A DNA stretch of 64,000 nucleotides from a virus (IMGVR_UViG_3300031578_000002:1-64000), one strand, 5' to 3'. Shown: positions 1-7,264, counted from the first letter of the stretch. A program made the numbers and translations. Notes: generated by a model not told the origin, from the letters alone.

Positions 1-136
1 AAAAACTACACATAACAACAAATATAAAACATTGCTGTCGTGATTTCTATTTACTTATACGTAATTATTTTAATTTTGTTACATTTATTTGCATTTATGT
101 TGCAATATTTTATATTTGCGACCGTTAGCAATAATG

Positions 137-376
137 CTATTTTACCCAGTTATATCTTACAAAATATCTACGTCCAAAAAAGTCTGTATGTGTTTGCCAA
201 CCTCGTTTATATATTTGATACCATTTACGAGGTAATAACTGTATTTTAGTGTCAATTTCAATAATACCAGAAGCACTATTGCTAACACTAAATAAATCCA
301 ATACTTGCTGTTTTGCTTGTTTTTCGGTTATCAGCTCGTAATGTAGGTCATCAAATATTTTATCTATCTTTTTCAT
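137..376 (-). CDS. small hypothetical protein (79 aa)
   Basis: Last gene of the small-gene array. The Met at 376 is preferred to an earlier Met because the longer form would overlap the preceding gene through its stop codon. The protein has an N-terminal helical part with an ITEKQAKQQVLDLF segment and a basic aromatic C-terminal tail (WYQIYKRGW, RRYFVRYNW). Similar short proteins with the EKQAKQQVLDLF pattern are common in Bacteroidota phages and mobile elements, but no function is known. It follows the cysteine-rich gene by about 25 nt and is probably cotranscribed with it. Confidence 0.6.
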   Translation of the reverse strand: MKKIDKIFDDLHYELITEKQAKQQVLDLFSVSNSASGIIEIDTKIQLLPRKWYQIYKRGWQTHTDFFGRRYFVRYNWVK

Positions 377-401
377 AGTCGTACTGTATTTATTATTTAC
401 G

Positions 402-626
402 TTAGCAAACATAACCACGAAGGTCGTAGCATTGGCAACTATGTGTTTCTATATTAATTATATAGTTATCACTTATGTCGCAAATGTATCTATCATGTCT
501 ATATTTACTATTTTTATTACTTTTTAAATTATTGCAAGTGTTACAATTACGTTTGCTAACAACAGGTTTAACCAATAAAGGTTTCCTGCGTAGGCGGTCT
601 GTAATGCGTTTAATAAAATTTTTCAT
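402..626 (-). CDS. small basic cysteine-rich protein (74 aa)
   Basis: Not recognised. The N-terminal half is strongly basic (KRITDRLRRK). The remainder carries five or more cysteines (CNTCNN, YICD, SCQCYD, terminal GYVC) and could hold a small metal site. Its stop codon lies inside one of the GCTAACG boundary repeats. The segment PVVSKR is shared with the 92-aa gene at 962-1240 (PVVSTR) because both contain the same stretch of nucleotide repeat, so this resemblance need not reflect protein homology. Confidence 0.55.
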   Translation of the reverse strand: MKNFIKRITDRLRRKPLLVKPVVSKRNCNTCNNLKSNKNSKYRHDRYICDISDNYIINIETHSCQCYDLRGYVC

Positions 627-677
627 ATCTTGATAATTTAGTTGTTTTAATTCCTTTACTGGTCAAACCTGCGGACG

Positions 678-897
678 TTAGCGGTAATGCTTAAAGACAG
701 CAACACCGATAGGTATTGATATTAATGAGATTATAAACGCTGTTGCCAAATAAGGTCGTCCAGTAAGTTTATATTCTATTCCAATGTAAGTAAGGCTCAA
801 TACAGCCATTGCGAAAATACAAATACAAAGCACTACCGCTAAACACACGGTATAAAATATGCCTTTCTTTGTCGTTAAATTTAATTTTCAGTTCCAT
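678..897 (-). pseudogene. small two-helix membrane protein, apparent +1 frameshift
   Basis: An ATG at 897 opens a frame reading MELKIKFNDK. After about 10 codons the plausible protein continues one base further on (KGIFYTVCLAVVLCICIFAM), running to a TAA at 678 inside a boundary repeat. The joined product would be 72 residues with two hydrophobic helices (about 14-38 and 49-66) and a basic tail (FKHYR). The unshifted frame stops after 42 codons. The shift point is the A-rich GACAAAGAAAGGC near 864-876. It may be a real mutation, a sequencing error or programmed shifting. The second frame has no good start codon of its own at the right place. Confidence 0.45.
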
Positions 898-961
898 ATT
901 TAAGTTATTTGTTTATTGATAATTGTTACTTCTAAAACGGCACATTTCATACCGTCAACCG

Positions 962-1240
962 TTAGCACCCATTTAAGGATGCACAGTAATCAGTTAAGAA
1001 CTTTATATCTTCATCTCGCATTTCCCAACAACCTTTTTCTGAATTTTGGAAACCACGTCTATATTCTACTACATCGCAAGTGTCATGATGTAGTCCTTGA
1101 TAATCTTTGTTGTATTTAGGGTGTTTTGTATCCCTTACAGCAGCGCACCCACAACGAATGTCTAAAATAAAACGGGTGCTAACAACAGGTATATTTAATG
1201 CCTGTGTTTCTGCGTTATTCAAGTTTTCTGCTTCTTTCAT
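962..1240 (-). CDS. small cysteine-containing hypothetical protein (92 aa)
   Basis: Not recognised. Soluble and mixed charge, with cysteines at CGCAAV, DTCDVV, KGCWEM, DYCASL and the C-terminal NGC. The stop codon TAA is embedded in a GCTAACG repeat. The internal segment PVVST comes from a nucleotide repeat shared with the gene at 402-626. It is the first member of the small-gene array and starts about 100 nt after the next upstream gene, a gap with no obvious promoter. Confidence 0.5.
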   Translation of the reverse strand: MKEAENLNNAETQALNIPVVSTRFILDIRCGCAAVRDTKHPKYNKDYQGLHHDTCDVVEYRRGFQNSEKGCWEMRDEDIKFLTDYCASLNGC

Positions 1241-1342
1241 AATTTCTGCTATTTTAATAAGTTTGTAATTCTAAATCAGGCACTAAACATAACAGCACCT
1301 AAAAAACAGGCGGGGTTGGTTGTTTTATCGGTTTTCGATTTT

Positions 1343-1669
1343 TTACACATAGTTTTTATCAAGCCAATATACTACTGGTGCCATATCTTCATCACCACCA
1401 TACACATCATTTACATATTCTGCTCTTGTATCAATCCAAGAGCCAATATCATACCACCAACCTTCGGGTAAAAACATTTCAGCTGCTTTATTTGCCTCTT
1501 CAGGGGTTTTAAAAATAAATGTTTCTTCACACATTAATACGGTTATACCTATAGGTTTAAAACCAGCAGCTTTAATGTCATTTAAAAGCAAACTATTTGG
1601 TGTGCCATAATTATCATGTACTTCCCATAACTTGCTTTCATGTTCATCATAAACGTCAAAATTGCACAT
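1343..1669 (-). CDS. hypothetical protein (108 aa)
   Basis: Not recognised. Acidic soluble protein rich in aromatic residues (EGWWYDIGSWIDT, VVYWLDKNYV). It lies directly downstream of the PurA-like gene with a 31-nt gap and no terminator between, so it is probably cotranscribed from the promoter at 2868-2902. A 24-codon ORF overlaps its stop codon (1276-1350) but has no independent support. Confidence 0.6.
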   Translation of the reverse strand: MCNFDVYDEHESKLWEVHDNYGTPNSLLLNDIKAAGFKPIGITVLMCEETFIFKTPEEANKAAEMFLPEGWWYDIGSWIDTRAEYVNDVYGGDEDMAPVVYWLDKNYV

Positions 1670-1700
1670 AATATTTTATTTTTTGTAAATATAATAATTA

Positions 1701-2852
1701 TTATTGAATTTCCAAATCTCCTTTATCGGAATTACTGGTGAAACAAGAATCTGTTTTTAACCAATTACTGATTTCTGTTGGTGATAAATATTTAATGTCA
1801 CCATTAATCGTAATAGGTATTTTTCCATTAATATGATCAGTACAGGTTATAACGAGATTACTATTTGAGTATTTATTGTAATATTTATCACAAGAAATTG
1901 CATATTTTAATTGATTGTAATCTAAAATACTCCTTCTAAACTTACCTTGATAGCCAGTATCTACATTAGTTTCCAGAGGATTTATTTTTATTATTGAATT
2001 ATCCAAATCTTCATTACTTAAAAATCCATTCCCGTGTCGTGTTTGATATGCACGAGTTATATAATATGTGTCGATGATATTATGTTGGTCTTTGAATATA
2101 ATATCATCAATGATTTTAAATGCATTTTTGCTTGTGGTATTACTTCGGGTTACATTTGGAAAGAATCCATGATCCATATCAAGCATAATTCCTTGACTAC
2201 CTTCAAAAATTAAATCACCGTTTCCGAAATATACATCATTAATACTATTAACTATCTCATGTTTTTGAATTAAATCATCACATGCTTCTTTAAATTTCAA
2301 CTCTTCCTCATCAATTATTCGATGATAATTTTTGTCATATAAATCAAAAGCTGCTTTATAATATTTTCTTATTAATCTAATCTTTTCATCACGAATTGTT
2401 GGATAAAGCAAATCCCTCATATGTAAATGATAATGATCCTCATTGCGTTGAATTGTCGTGCCGAAACCAACTCCAACAGTACCATTTATTTTAAAATTAG
2501 CATCATTCAAATTCATTAATTTATCAAAGGGTGTTGTTATCAACGCATTTGCATTATAATACACCATAGGTATTGGTCCTAATTTTCTTAAAATATTACC
2601 TTCTTTAAAAACACCCATTGGGTCAACAGTACAATACTCCGACCAATATGTTGGGACGCCCTTTAATGTGCCTGAACCAAAATTTGAAAATACGTGTCTT
2701 ATGTCATTATAAACCACTGTATGTCCAACTTGATGACCTCCAGAAAATCTAACAACTAATGGATTTTTTGCATCAGAACATTTATTATTTGCCACGGAAC
2801 CTTTGCCTTCATCTCCATATAATGCACCAAGAATTATAGAAAATTTATTCAT
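1701..2852 (-). CDS. adenylosuccinate synthetase-like protein (PurA/PurZ superfamily)
   Basis: The family joins aspartate to a 6-oxopurine nucleotide using a nucleoside triphosphate; cellular PurA acts on IMP with GTP in AMP synthesis. The sequence shows the GDEGKG loop (residues 13-18), GHQVGHT (39-45), GFGTT, the FEGSQGIMLDMDHG block followed by SNTTS, TRHGNG and a late TCTDH motif where PurA usually has TKxD (guanine recognition). At 383 aa it is shorter than cellular PurA (about 430). The catalytic Asp of GDEGKG is kept, unlike phage PurZ of the diaminopurine (Z-DNA) pathway, where it is typically Ser. No other Z-pathway gene lies in the window. Substrate is uncertain: AMP synthesis during infection or a modified purine are both possible. 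Confidence 0.85.
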   Translation of the reverse strand: MNKFSIILGALYGDEGKGSVANNKCSDAKNPLVVRFSGGHQVGHTVVYNDIRHVFSNFGSGTLKGVPTYWSEYCTVDPMGVFKEGNILRKLGPIPMVYYNANALITTPFDKLMNLNDANFKINGTVGVGFGTTIQRNEDHYHLHMRDLLYPTIRDEKIRLIRKYYKAAFDLYDKNYHRIIDEEELKFKEACDDLIQKHEIVNSINDVYFGNGDLIFEGSQGIMLDMDHGFFPNVTRSNTTSKNAFKIIDDIIFKDQHNIIDTYYITRAYQTRHGNGFLSNEDLDNSIIKINPLETNVDTGYQGKFRRSILDYNQLKYAISCDKYYNKYSNSNLVITCTDHINGKIPITINGDIKYLSPTEISNWLKTDSCFTSNSDKGDLEIQ

Positions 2853-2867
2853 AAATATTAATTTTTA

Positions 2868-2902
2868 TTATAGTACGATAATTACAATCATTATGTTACA
2901 AA
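2868..2902 (-). promoter_or_regulatory. early-type promoter for the PurA-like gene
   Basis: On the minus strand TTTTGTAACA is followed after 15 nt by TCGTACTATAAT, about 20 nt before the ATG at 2852. The same pair of boxes precedes four other transcription units between 4.0 and 7.3 kb. The upstream box is formed from the U-tract of the terminator that ends the preceding VWA gene. Promoter function is inferred from recurrence and position. Confidence 0.6.
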
Positions 2903-2926
2903 AAAGCCATGAATTTCTTCATGGCC
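2899..2926 (-). terminator. hairpin terminator after the VWA gene
   Basis: An 8-bp perfect stem (GCCATGAA with TTCATGGC, 4-nt loop) is followed on the minus strand by a T6 tract. It lies 25 nt beyond the stop of the VWA gene and merges into the promoter of the PurA-like gene. Confidence 0.8.
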
Positions 2927-2951
2927 TTTAACTTAAATATTTATTATTCAC

Positions 2952-3872
2952 TTAAAGCTTCATTACTCCTTCATCAGGAGTCATTGCAAGTGCACCAATA
3001 TTTGACTTAGCAAGTGCGGTTGTTACTACTCCAGCAATCTTAGTATCAAAACCACTAACTACTTTTGTAATATCAACTCCATGTTGTACTGCAATAATGG
3101 TAGCGATAGTAGCACAAATAGCATGGTAATCATCAAGAACAATTAATCTTTCACCTAACATATCCTTCCAATAGCCTAAAACGTCGGGGTCATTACAATA
3201 ACTACCTTCATTAATGTGTATGTGATATACGTTATAAAGTCGTTGTGCTTCCTCAAGAAGTTGTTTGTCAGTAACTTCTTCACCTTGGGTATAGCCAAAC
3301 ACTTTTCTCAAACTATTTTCGTTTACTATATCCCAACTTGCTTCATCGCCAATGGTAAATAAAAATCCCTTTTGATTGCGTTTTTCAAAGCAATCAATAC
3401 TTGTATGCCTACCAGCAACAAGCCAAGCCAGAAGATAAGACTCTTTATCTTGGCCGCCGCCACTTTGAAGAGCAACACCTGTTAGCCATTTATCGAGTTC
3501 TTCTGTACCGGATTCGAATTGACCAACCTGAATCGGTGCTTTCACATGTGTGTTATGATCATTAATTGCACCAAAAAGAACTTGTGGATGTTCAATACCA
3601 TTGTCAATAATGGTGTTCATTAATGTTGGAAGTTCATTCTTTACAATATCTTCTGGAATTCTACCCATGCTACCAGTATCATCAAGAAATACCATAACTG
3701 CAATTGATTCTGGGTGATCATCACTATCACGAGATTCACGGATAGTGATTTTATTGGGCATCATATCATCAGAAGCATCTTTTGAAAAGATATCATCCGA
3801 TGATTTGGTTGCATAACCCCTACTTGATGACAAGTGAGTATATGCATCGTCAGACCATTTACTGTATCCCAT
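2952..3872 (-). CDS. von Willebrand factor A (VWA) domain protein
   Basis: 306 aa. Residues about 55-260 form a VWA-like Rossmann domain: a strand VMVFLD leads into DDTGSM (64-69), the DxTxS core of a MIDAS metal site, and later strands (VLFGAIND, FLFTIGDEA) carry further acidic loop residues. The N-terminal 50 residues are polar and probably flexible. VWA domains bind partners through a metal ion; in bacterial chaperone-like systems they pair with kinases or ATPases. Here the gene follows a 49-aa acidic protein (2-nt gap) and a J-domain/pseudokinase gene, suggesting one functional unit. The actual role is unknown. Confidence 0.8.
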   Translation of the reverse strand: MGYSKWSDDAYTHLSSSRGYATKSSDDIFSKDASDDMMPNKITIRESRDSDDHPESIAVMVFLDDTGSMGRIPEDIVKNELPTLMNTIIDNGIEHPQVLFGAINDHNTHVKAPIQVGQFESGTEELDKWLTGVALQSGGGQDKESYLLAWLVAGRHTSIDCFEKRNQKGFLFTIGDEASWDIVNENSLRKVFGYTQGEEVTDKQLLEEAQRLYNVYHIHINEGSYCNDPDVLGYWKDMLGERLIVLDDYHAICATIATIIAVQHGVDITKVVSGFDTKIAGVVTTALAKSNIGALAMTPDEGVMKL

Positions 3873-3874
3873 AA

Positions 3875-4024
3875 TTATTCAGGATTTTGTGTTTCACTAA
3901 CCTCAGCAGCAGTTTCAGTGGCAGCTTCGGTGTTATCACTTGTGTTGTTTTCAACACTTACTTCTTCTTGTTCGTTAGCCAAATCTTCAAATGATTTAAC
4001 CTCAGAATACTCTTTCATTCCCAT
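3875..4024 (-). CDS. small acidic protein (49 aa)
   Basis: ATG at 4024 to TAA at 3875. The product is strongly acidic and low in complexity (EEVSVENNTSDNTEAATETA) with a short N-terminal MGMKEYSEVKSFEDL, and is probably disordered. A promoter-type box pair sits 32-65 nt upstream and the VWA gene starts 2 nt after its stop, so it is the first gene of that unit. Translational coupling with the VWA gene is likely; function is unknown. Confidence 0.6.
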   Translation of the reverse strand: MGMKEYSEVKSFEDLANEQEEVSVENNTSDNTEAATETAAEVSETQNPE

Positions 4025-4055
4025 AGTTTAAAATTTAATTGTTAATATTAAAGTT

Positions 4056-4089
4056 AATTATACGTATATTTTCATTATTATGTTACAAA
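4056..4089 (-). promoter_or_regulatory. early-type promoter for the acidic protein and VWA genes
   Basis: TTTGTAACA (minus strand, 4089-4081) is followed after 15 nt by ACGTATAAT. The upstream box contains the stop codon of the J-domain/pseudokinase gene (TTG TAA), so gene end and promoter are fused. Confidence 0.55.
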
Positions 4090-4967
4090 TCTAGTAAATA
4101 AAATTTACTTTCAAAGTTCTTTTTTAATAATTCTCGATATTGGACATATTCATCTTTGGTATTTTTATGTTTTGTTAACAAAAAATTTAACATCGATTGA
4201 TTTACATCCTTATCAACCCTTAGCTTAGTTCCAGCAGCTGATCTATCACCAAGTAAATATATTGCAATTTTTTTACTTAATTCTAAGTCAATATCTGGCG
4301 TTGCTATTTTTTCGCTAAATAATGTTGTGGGATACCACATTTTATATTTTGCTGATATTGTATCTGCTTTTCTACCAATGATGTTCATATGATAAAACGA
4401 AACAATTATTATACCGTGTGTTTCGGGAACAACAAAAACTGTTGTTGGATTCAAACCCATGTGCACATAATTTACTTGTCTCATCCACACGCAAAACTCA
4501 AACATTCTACTGAATATCCAGTTTACGTGTAACTGTGGTAACTTTTGTCCTGTTAGTGGAACTGATCTATCTTTTAAATTAATCGTTAGTTTATTCTGTT
4601 CTAAATGCATACTTTCTGGCAGGTAACGATGAAAACCAACAGACGCTTTGTCAGATAACAACATTAATTTATTATAGTTATCAACAGATTTTTTTATTAA
4701 GTTACGATTAAGATTAGTAACAACATATTCGATTCTTTTTTCAAACACCCTAAATTCACCGGCTTCATCAACATATTTAATACCATTTTCGAGAATGTCC
4801 TTATAATTATTCATCTTACTCATAGCTTCCACAGCAAGTGAATTTGAATTATAATCAGGATGAATTAACTTACTATACATAATGTATTGTTTTTTCCAAT
4901 CACCAGAAAAGATATCTGAAGGTTTTGTTGATTTAGATAATTTATTAATTAATTCAATATCTGTCAT
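4083..4967 (-). CDS. J-domain protein fused to a degenerate kinase-like domain
   Basis: 294 aa. Residues about 5-62 look like a J-domain: helix II (WKKQYIMYSKL), the diagnostic HPD at 36-38, then a helix III-like segment. J-domains stimulate Hsp70 chaperones. The rest resembles a protein-kinase C-lobe: HMGLNPTTV at 169-177 sits where kinases have HxDxxxxN, and VSFYHM (189-194) follows a strand where they have DFG. Catalytic Asp, Asn and DFG-Asp are all replaced, so it should be a pseudokinase. The ATG overlaps the upstream stop (ATGA). The neighbouring VWA gene suggests a chaperone or scaffold module. The kinase-fold assignment rests on pattern reading alone. Confidence 0.65.
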   Translation of the reverse strand: MTDIELINKLSKSTKPSDIFSGDWKKQYIMYSKLIHPDYNSNSLAVEAMSKMNNYKDILENGIKYVDEAGEFRVFEKRIEYVVTNLNRNLIKKSVDNYNKLMLLSDKASVGFHRYLPESMHLEQNKLTINLKDRSVPLTGQKLPQLHVNWIFSRMFEFCVWMRQVNYVHMGLNPTTVFVVPETHGIIIVSFYHMNIIGRKADTISAKYKMWYPTTLFSEKIATPDIDLELSKKIAIYLLGDRSAAGTKLRVDKDVNQSMLNFLLTKHKNTKDEYVQYRELLKKNFESKFYLLDL

Positions 4968-5200
4968 AATTTATTTGTTTTTCGTTCTTGCATTAAACTA
5001 TTTATAAAATCGATGATATTGCCTAAACATTGTTTTTCAAAAACAGTGCTTGGTTCGGGGAAAAATGAATATTGTCTCCATCTTCCAAACCATTTGACCT
5101 CGCCTAATTTAATTGGCGTTGTGTCTTTAGTAAGTACATTAAATTTTTTTGTTTTACCAGTATCTTCATAAAGGTTAAATGTAATCCATTTTGAGTTCAT
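4964..5200 (-). CDS. small hypothetical protein with WFGRWRQYSFFPEP motif (78 aa)
   Basis: The Met at 5200 is chosen because earlier in-frame Mets lie inside the upstream gene. The middle reads KWFGRWRQYSFFPEP, then TVFEKQCLGNIIDFI. This short protein type (tryptophan-rich strand pair plus a C-terminal helix) recurs in phages infecting many hosts; no function is established. It overlaps the J-domain gene by 4 nt, showing an operon. Confidence 0.65.
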   Translation of the reverse strand: MNSKWITFNLYEDTGKTKKFNVLTKDTTPIKLGEVKWFGRWRQYSFFPEPSTVFEKQCLGNIIDFINSLMQERKTNKL

Positions 5201-5216
5201 ATTTAAAATATTAAAT

Positions 5217-5480
5217 TTATTCGTGTGATTCTGATTCATATCGCAATTGTTTTTCTTCAAATGTTACGATACTGACTTCGCCGCAATAGTTTTCAAAAGT
5301 CATTTTCAAATCATCACGAAATTGTTCTAATTCCTCATGACTATCAAAATAAAAGTCATTCTTTAATTCCCAAGTTGCATCAAACATGCCAACACTGGGG
5401 TCACCATATGATGTAATATAAAATCCGCTTACCTTTATTATGCTCATGATATTATCAATTACTTTATCTGTTATTTCCAT
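5217..5480 (-). CDS. hypothetical protein (87 aa)
   Basis: Not recognised. The Met at 5480 (MEITDKVIDNIM) is preferred because a promoter-like box pair lies at 5495-5528, inside the longer reading frame. The protein alternates short strands and helices, with an acidic C-terminal half (HEELEQFRDDLKMTFENY). It is the first gene of the minus-strand operon that leads to the J-domain/pseudokinase gene. Confidence 0.6.
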   Translation of the reverse strand: MEITDKVIDNIMSIIKVSGFYITSYGDPSVGMFDATWELKNDFYFDSHEELEQFRDDLKMTFENYCGEVSIVTFEEKQLRYESESHE

Positions 5481-5494
5481 TGTTTTTGTTTTTA

Positions 5495-5528
5495 CAATAT
5501 ACGTTAAATTATTAAAAAGGTTACCAAA
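5495..5528 (-). promoter_or_regulatory. early-type promoter, minus strand
   Basis: TTTGGTAACC, 14 nt, then ACGTATATTG on the minus strand, ending about 15 nt before the ATG at 5480. It matches the TTGTAACA-N14/15-WCGTA pattern with one or two changes and stands back to back with the plus-strand promoter at 5622. Confidence 0.5.
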
Positions 5529-5621
5529 ACGACGCAAATTGTTACAAACACTTCATTTATAAGTGATTGCAAATATAGTGAAAATATTATTAACTTACAA
5601 GTATTTACATTTTTAAATAAC

Positions 5622-5652
5622 TTTGTAACAAAACAAAAAATTATTCGTATTA
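5622..5652 (+). promoter_or_regulatory. early-type promoter, plus strand
   Basis: TTTGTAACA, 14 nt, then TCGTATTATTG, about 40 nt upstream of the ATG at 5691. Same box pair and spacing as the minus-strand units, here driving the divergent operon. Confidence 0.6.
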
Positions 5653-5690
5653 TTGCAAAATAAAAATAATTTTAATTTAAAACTATAAAT

Positions 5691-6254
5691 ATGAAGATGA
5701 GACAATTATTACAATATAAGGTAGCACTACTAGTTATATTTTTTCTATCTACAAGTATGACTAGTGAAAGCAACACAGATATGTTACATATTTTTAATAA
5801 TACAAAAGAATTATTATATTCGAACATATGGGGTAGCATTTATAATTCAGAAAAAAGACAGTGTGACAACACACCAACAATTACTGGTGATGGCTCACAT
5901 ATATTACCAAAAAGAGCCAGTAAACATCGATGGATTGCAATTAGTCAAGAAATGCTTTATAGCAAATATCGTCAAAATTTATTATTAGATAAAGGTTGTG
6001 GTTTATATGACGGTAAAATACGATATGGCGATACTATTTGGGTTGATAGTCCAAATAAGAATATAAATGGTTGGTGGGTTGTTCATGATACGAAAAACGT
6101 TACTTATCGCAACAGTATTGACTTTTTACAAACTAAAGGTGATGGTTCGTTGTATAATAATAATCCGTTATGGAATGGTAAGTTTGAAAACATTAGAATA
6201 TACAAACTTAATAACATTAGTTATAAACAATATTATGCAATAATCAATGATTGA
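5691..6254 (+). CDS. secreted protein with a 3D/double-psi-barrel-like domain
   Basis: 187 aa. A hydrophobic N-terminus (residues about 9-22, LQYKVALLVIFFLSTSM) looks like a signal peptide. The mature part contains ISQEMLYSK, DKGCGLYDGK, YGDTIWVDSP and GWWVVHDT; the last two resemble the GDxxxV...GxxxVxDT pattern of 3D-domain and RlpA-like beta-barrels that act on or bind peptidoglycan. A periplasmic or cell-wall role is inferred. It is the first gene of a plus-strand operon and overlaps the HAD gene by 8 nt. Confidence 0.55.
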   Translation: MKMRQLLQYKVALLVIFFLSTSMTSESNTDMLHIFNNTKELLYSNIWGSIYNSEKRQCDNTPTITGDGSHILPKRASKHRWIAISQEMLYSKYRQNLLLDKGCGLYDGKIRYGDTIWVDSPNKNINGWWVVHDTKNVTYRNSIDFLQTKGDGSLYNNNPLWNGKFENIRIYKLNNISYKQYYAIIND

Positions 6255-6735
6255 TTATAATAAGCCAATATTGTTTCTTGATCTTGATGGCGTAATTGTC
6301 TTAGATGACTTACCATTTAAAAAGAAAATACATTCAGAATATATTGCAAATAATTTTGATAAGAAATGTGTTAATGTTTTAAATGAAATTATTAAAAATG
6401 TCAATCCGATAATTATTCTTTCAAGTGATTGGAGATATAATTATTCTTTTGATATTTTAAATAAAATTTTTCATGACAATGGCGTTATTTCTGAAATTTC
6501 AGGTATTACAGATAATTTATGGGGAATAGAGTTTAAAAGTCTTTCACAATTAGAAGTATGTAGAGCTACTGAAATATTAAAATATGTCAATGAGCACGAT
6601 ATTAATAATTATGTTGCTGTTGATGATTTAAATTTATTTCCTTGGATTCCAAAAAATTTTGTATATTGCACTCGATTTAATGAAGGGATTAAACAAACTG
6701 GAATTAAAGAAAAAATAATTGACATATTAACTTAA
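6247..6735 (+). CDS. HAD-like phosphatase of the RNA-repair-associated type
   Basis: 162 aa. LFLDLDGVIV supplies HAD motif I (DxDGV), IIILSSDWR motif II, and YVAVDDLNLF the acidic motif IV; the cap is small. The DxDGV plus SSDWR combination matches the HAD domain found in 'Swiss Army knife' RNA-repair proteins, where it would remove terminal phosphates from cleaved RNA. That function is family-level inference. The start overlaps the preceding gene by 8 nt. A second, different HAD gene lies at 46114. Confidence 0.75.
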   Translation: MIDYNKPILFLDLDGVIVLDDLPFKKKIHSEYIANNFDKKCVNVLNEIIKNVNPIIILSSDWRYNYSFDILNKIFHDNGVISEISGITDNLWGIEFKSLSQLEVCRATEILKYVNEHDINNYVAVDDLNLFPWIPKNFVYCTRFNEGIKQTGIKEKIIDILT

Positions 6736-6765
6736 TTCAAAATAAAATTAATAAAAAACGATTAA

Positions 6766-7029
6766 ATGAATTTTATAAACAGTTTAAGAAACATCGCATA
6801 TTTATTTCCAGTATTTGGATATTACTTAGTCGAATCGATTGTAATTGCAATCTTTACAACGGTTGTTTGGAAATTTATACTTGGACCATTATTTAATTTT
6901 CCCATTAATTATCTACAGTGGATTTCAATTATTTGGATAAGTAAAATTATCTTTTTTAATGTATTTAATTTAATTTCTGGAATTTTTGCAATGACTCAAT
7001 CTAACACAGATAATAACGAAAACATGTAA
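6766..7029 (+). CDS. small inner-membrane protein (87 aa)
   Basis: Two or three hydrophobic helices (about 10-38, LFPVFGYYLVESIVIAIFTT; about 45-78, LQWISIIWISKIIFFNVF), a short loop and a polar C-terminus (MTQSNTDNNENM). No family recognised. Cotranscribed with its neighbours; the next gene starts 2 nt after its stop. Superinfection exclusion or a holin-like role are possible, with no direct evidence. Confidence 0.55.
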   Translation: MNFINSLRNIAYLFPVFGYYLVESIVIAIFTTVVWKFILGPLFNFPINYLQWISIIWISKIIFFNVFNLISGIFAMTQSNTDNNENM

Positions 7030-7031
7030 AT

Positions 7032-7253
7032 ATGAGATATATAAAAGAATCGCCTAGAATAAGCGTTAAAATTTATAATAGTGAAACCGAAGAATTGTTA
7101 ATAGCAATTACCGACAGGAGCTGGATGAATATTGGCGAAATTTTTCCACAAGCTAATATTAATGCATTACTTGAGCAAGAATTTAAAAATAAAAAACATT
7201 TAATGCCCAAAAAAGTATTGGTAATGGTTGCTGAGGAATATGTTCTGGAATAA
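7032..7253 (+). CDS. small hypothetical protein (73 aa)
   Basis: Not recognised. Soluble, mixed alpha/beta, beginning RYIKESPRISVKIYN. Last gene of the operon that starts at 5691; a new promoter-like box pair follows its stop immediately. Confidence 0.55.
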   Translation: MRYIKESPRISVKIYNSETEELLIAITDRSWMNIGEIFPQANINALLEQEFKNKKHLMPKKVLVMVAEEYVLE

Positions 7254-7264
7254 AGTTTGATGTT

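Larger units (their letters stand above)
123..1189. repeat. GCTAACG boundary repeats of a cassette-like small-gene array
   Basis: Read on the minus strand, (T/C)GCTAACG occurs at 123-130, 400-407, 676-682 and 960-967, that is every 277, 276 and 284 bp. At three of the four sites the TAA inside the heptamer is the stop codon of a small gene; at the fourth it follows the stop by a few bases. The same core in the opposite orientation lies inside three of the genes (around 280, 553 and 1177). Two of these internal copies share about 19 of 22 bases (549-570 and 1172-1193). The arrangement recalls gene-cassette arrays, but the sites do not match the classical integron attC core (GTTRRRY/RYYYAAC), so the mechanism is unknown. 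Confidence 0.5.

Noticed and set aside
40-249. 69-codon hydrophobic plus-strand frame
   Set aside because: It is antisense to the better supported gene at 137-376 and its hydrophobicity comes from T-rich codons; no upstream promoter.
123-1189. True integron attC sites
   Set aside because: The repeats give GTTAGCA/TGCTAAC, which does not fit GTTRRRY/RYYYAAC, and no integrase gene is visible.
1276-1350. 24-codon minus-strand frame overlapping the stop of the 108-aa gene
   Set aside because: Start overlap is suggestive, but the product has no recognisable feature and is too short to support.
1701-2852. Calling the PurA-like gene PurZ and the genome Z-DNA
   Set aside because: The catalytic Asp of GDEGKG is present, while PurZ usually has Ser, and no other Z-pathway gene is visible.
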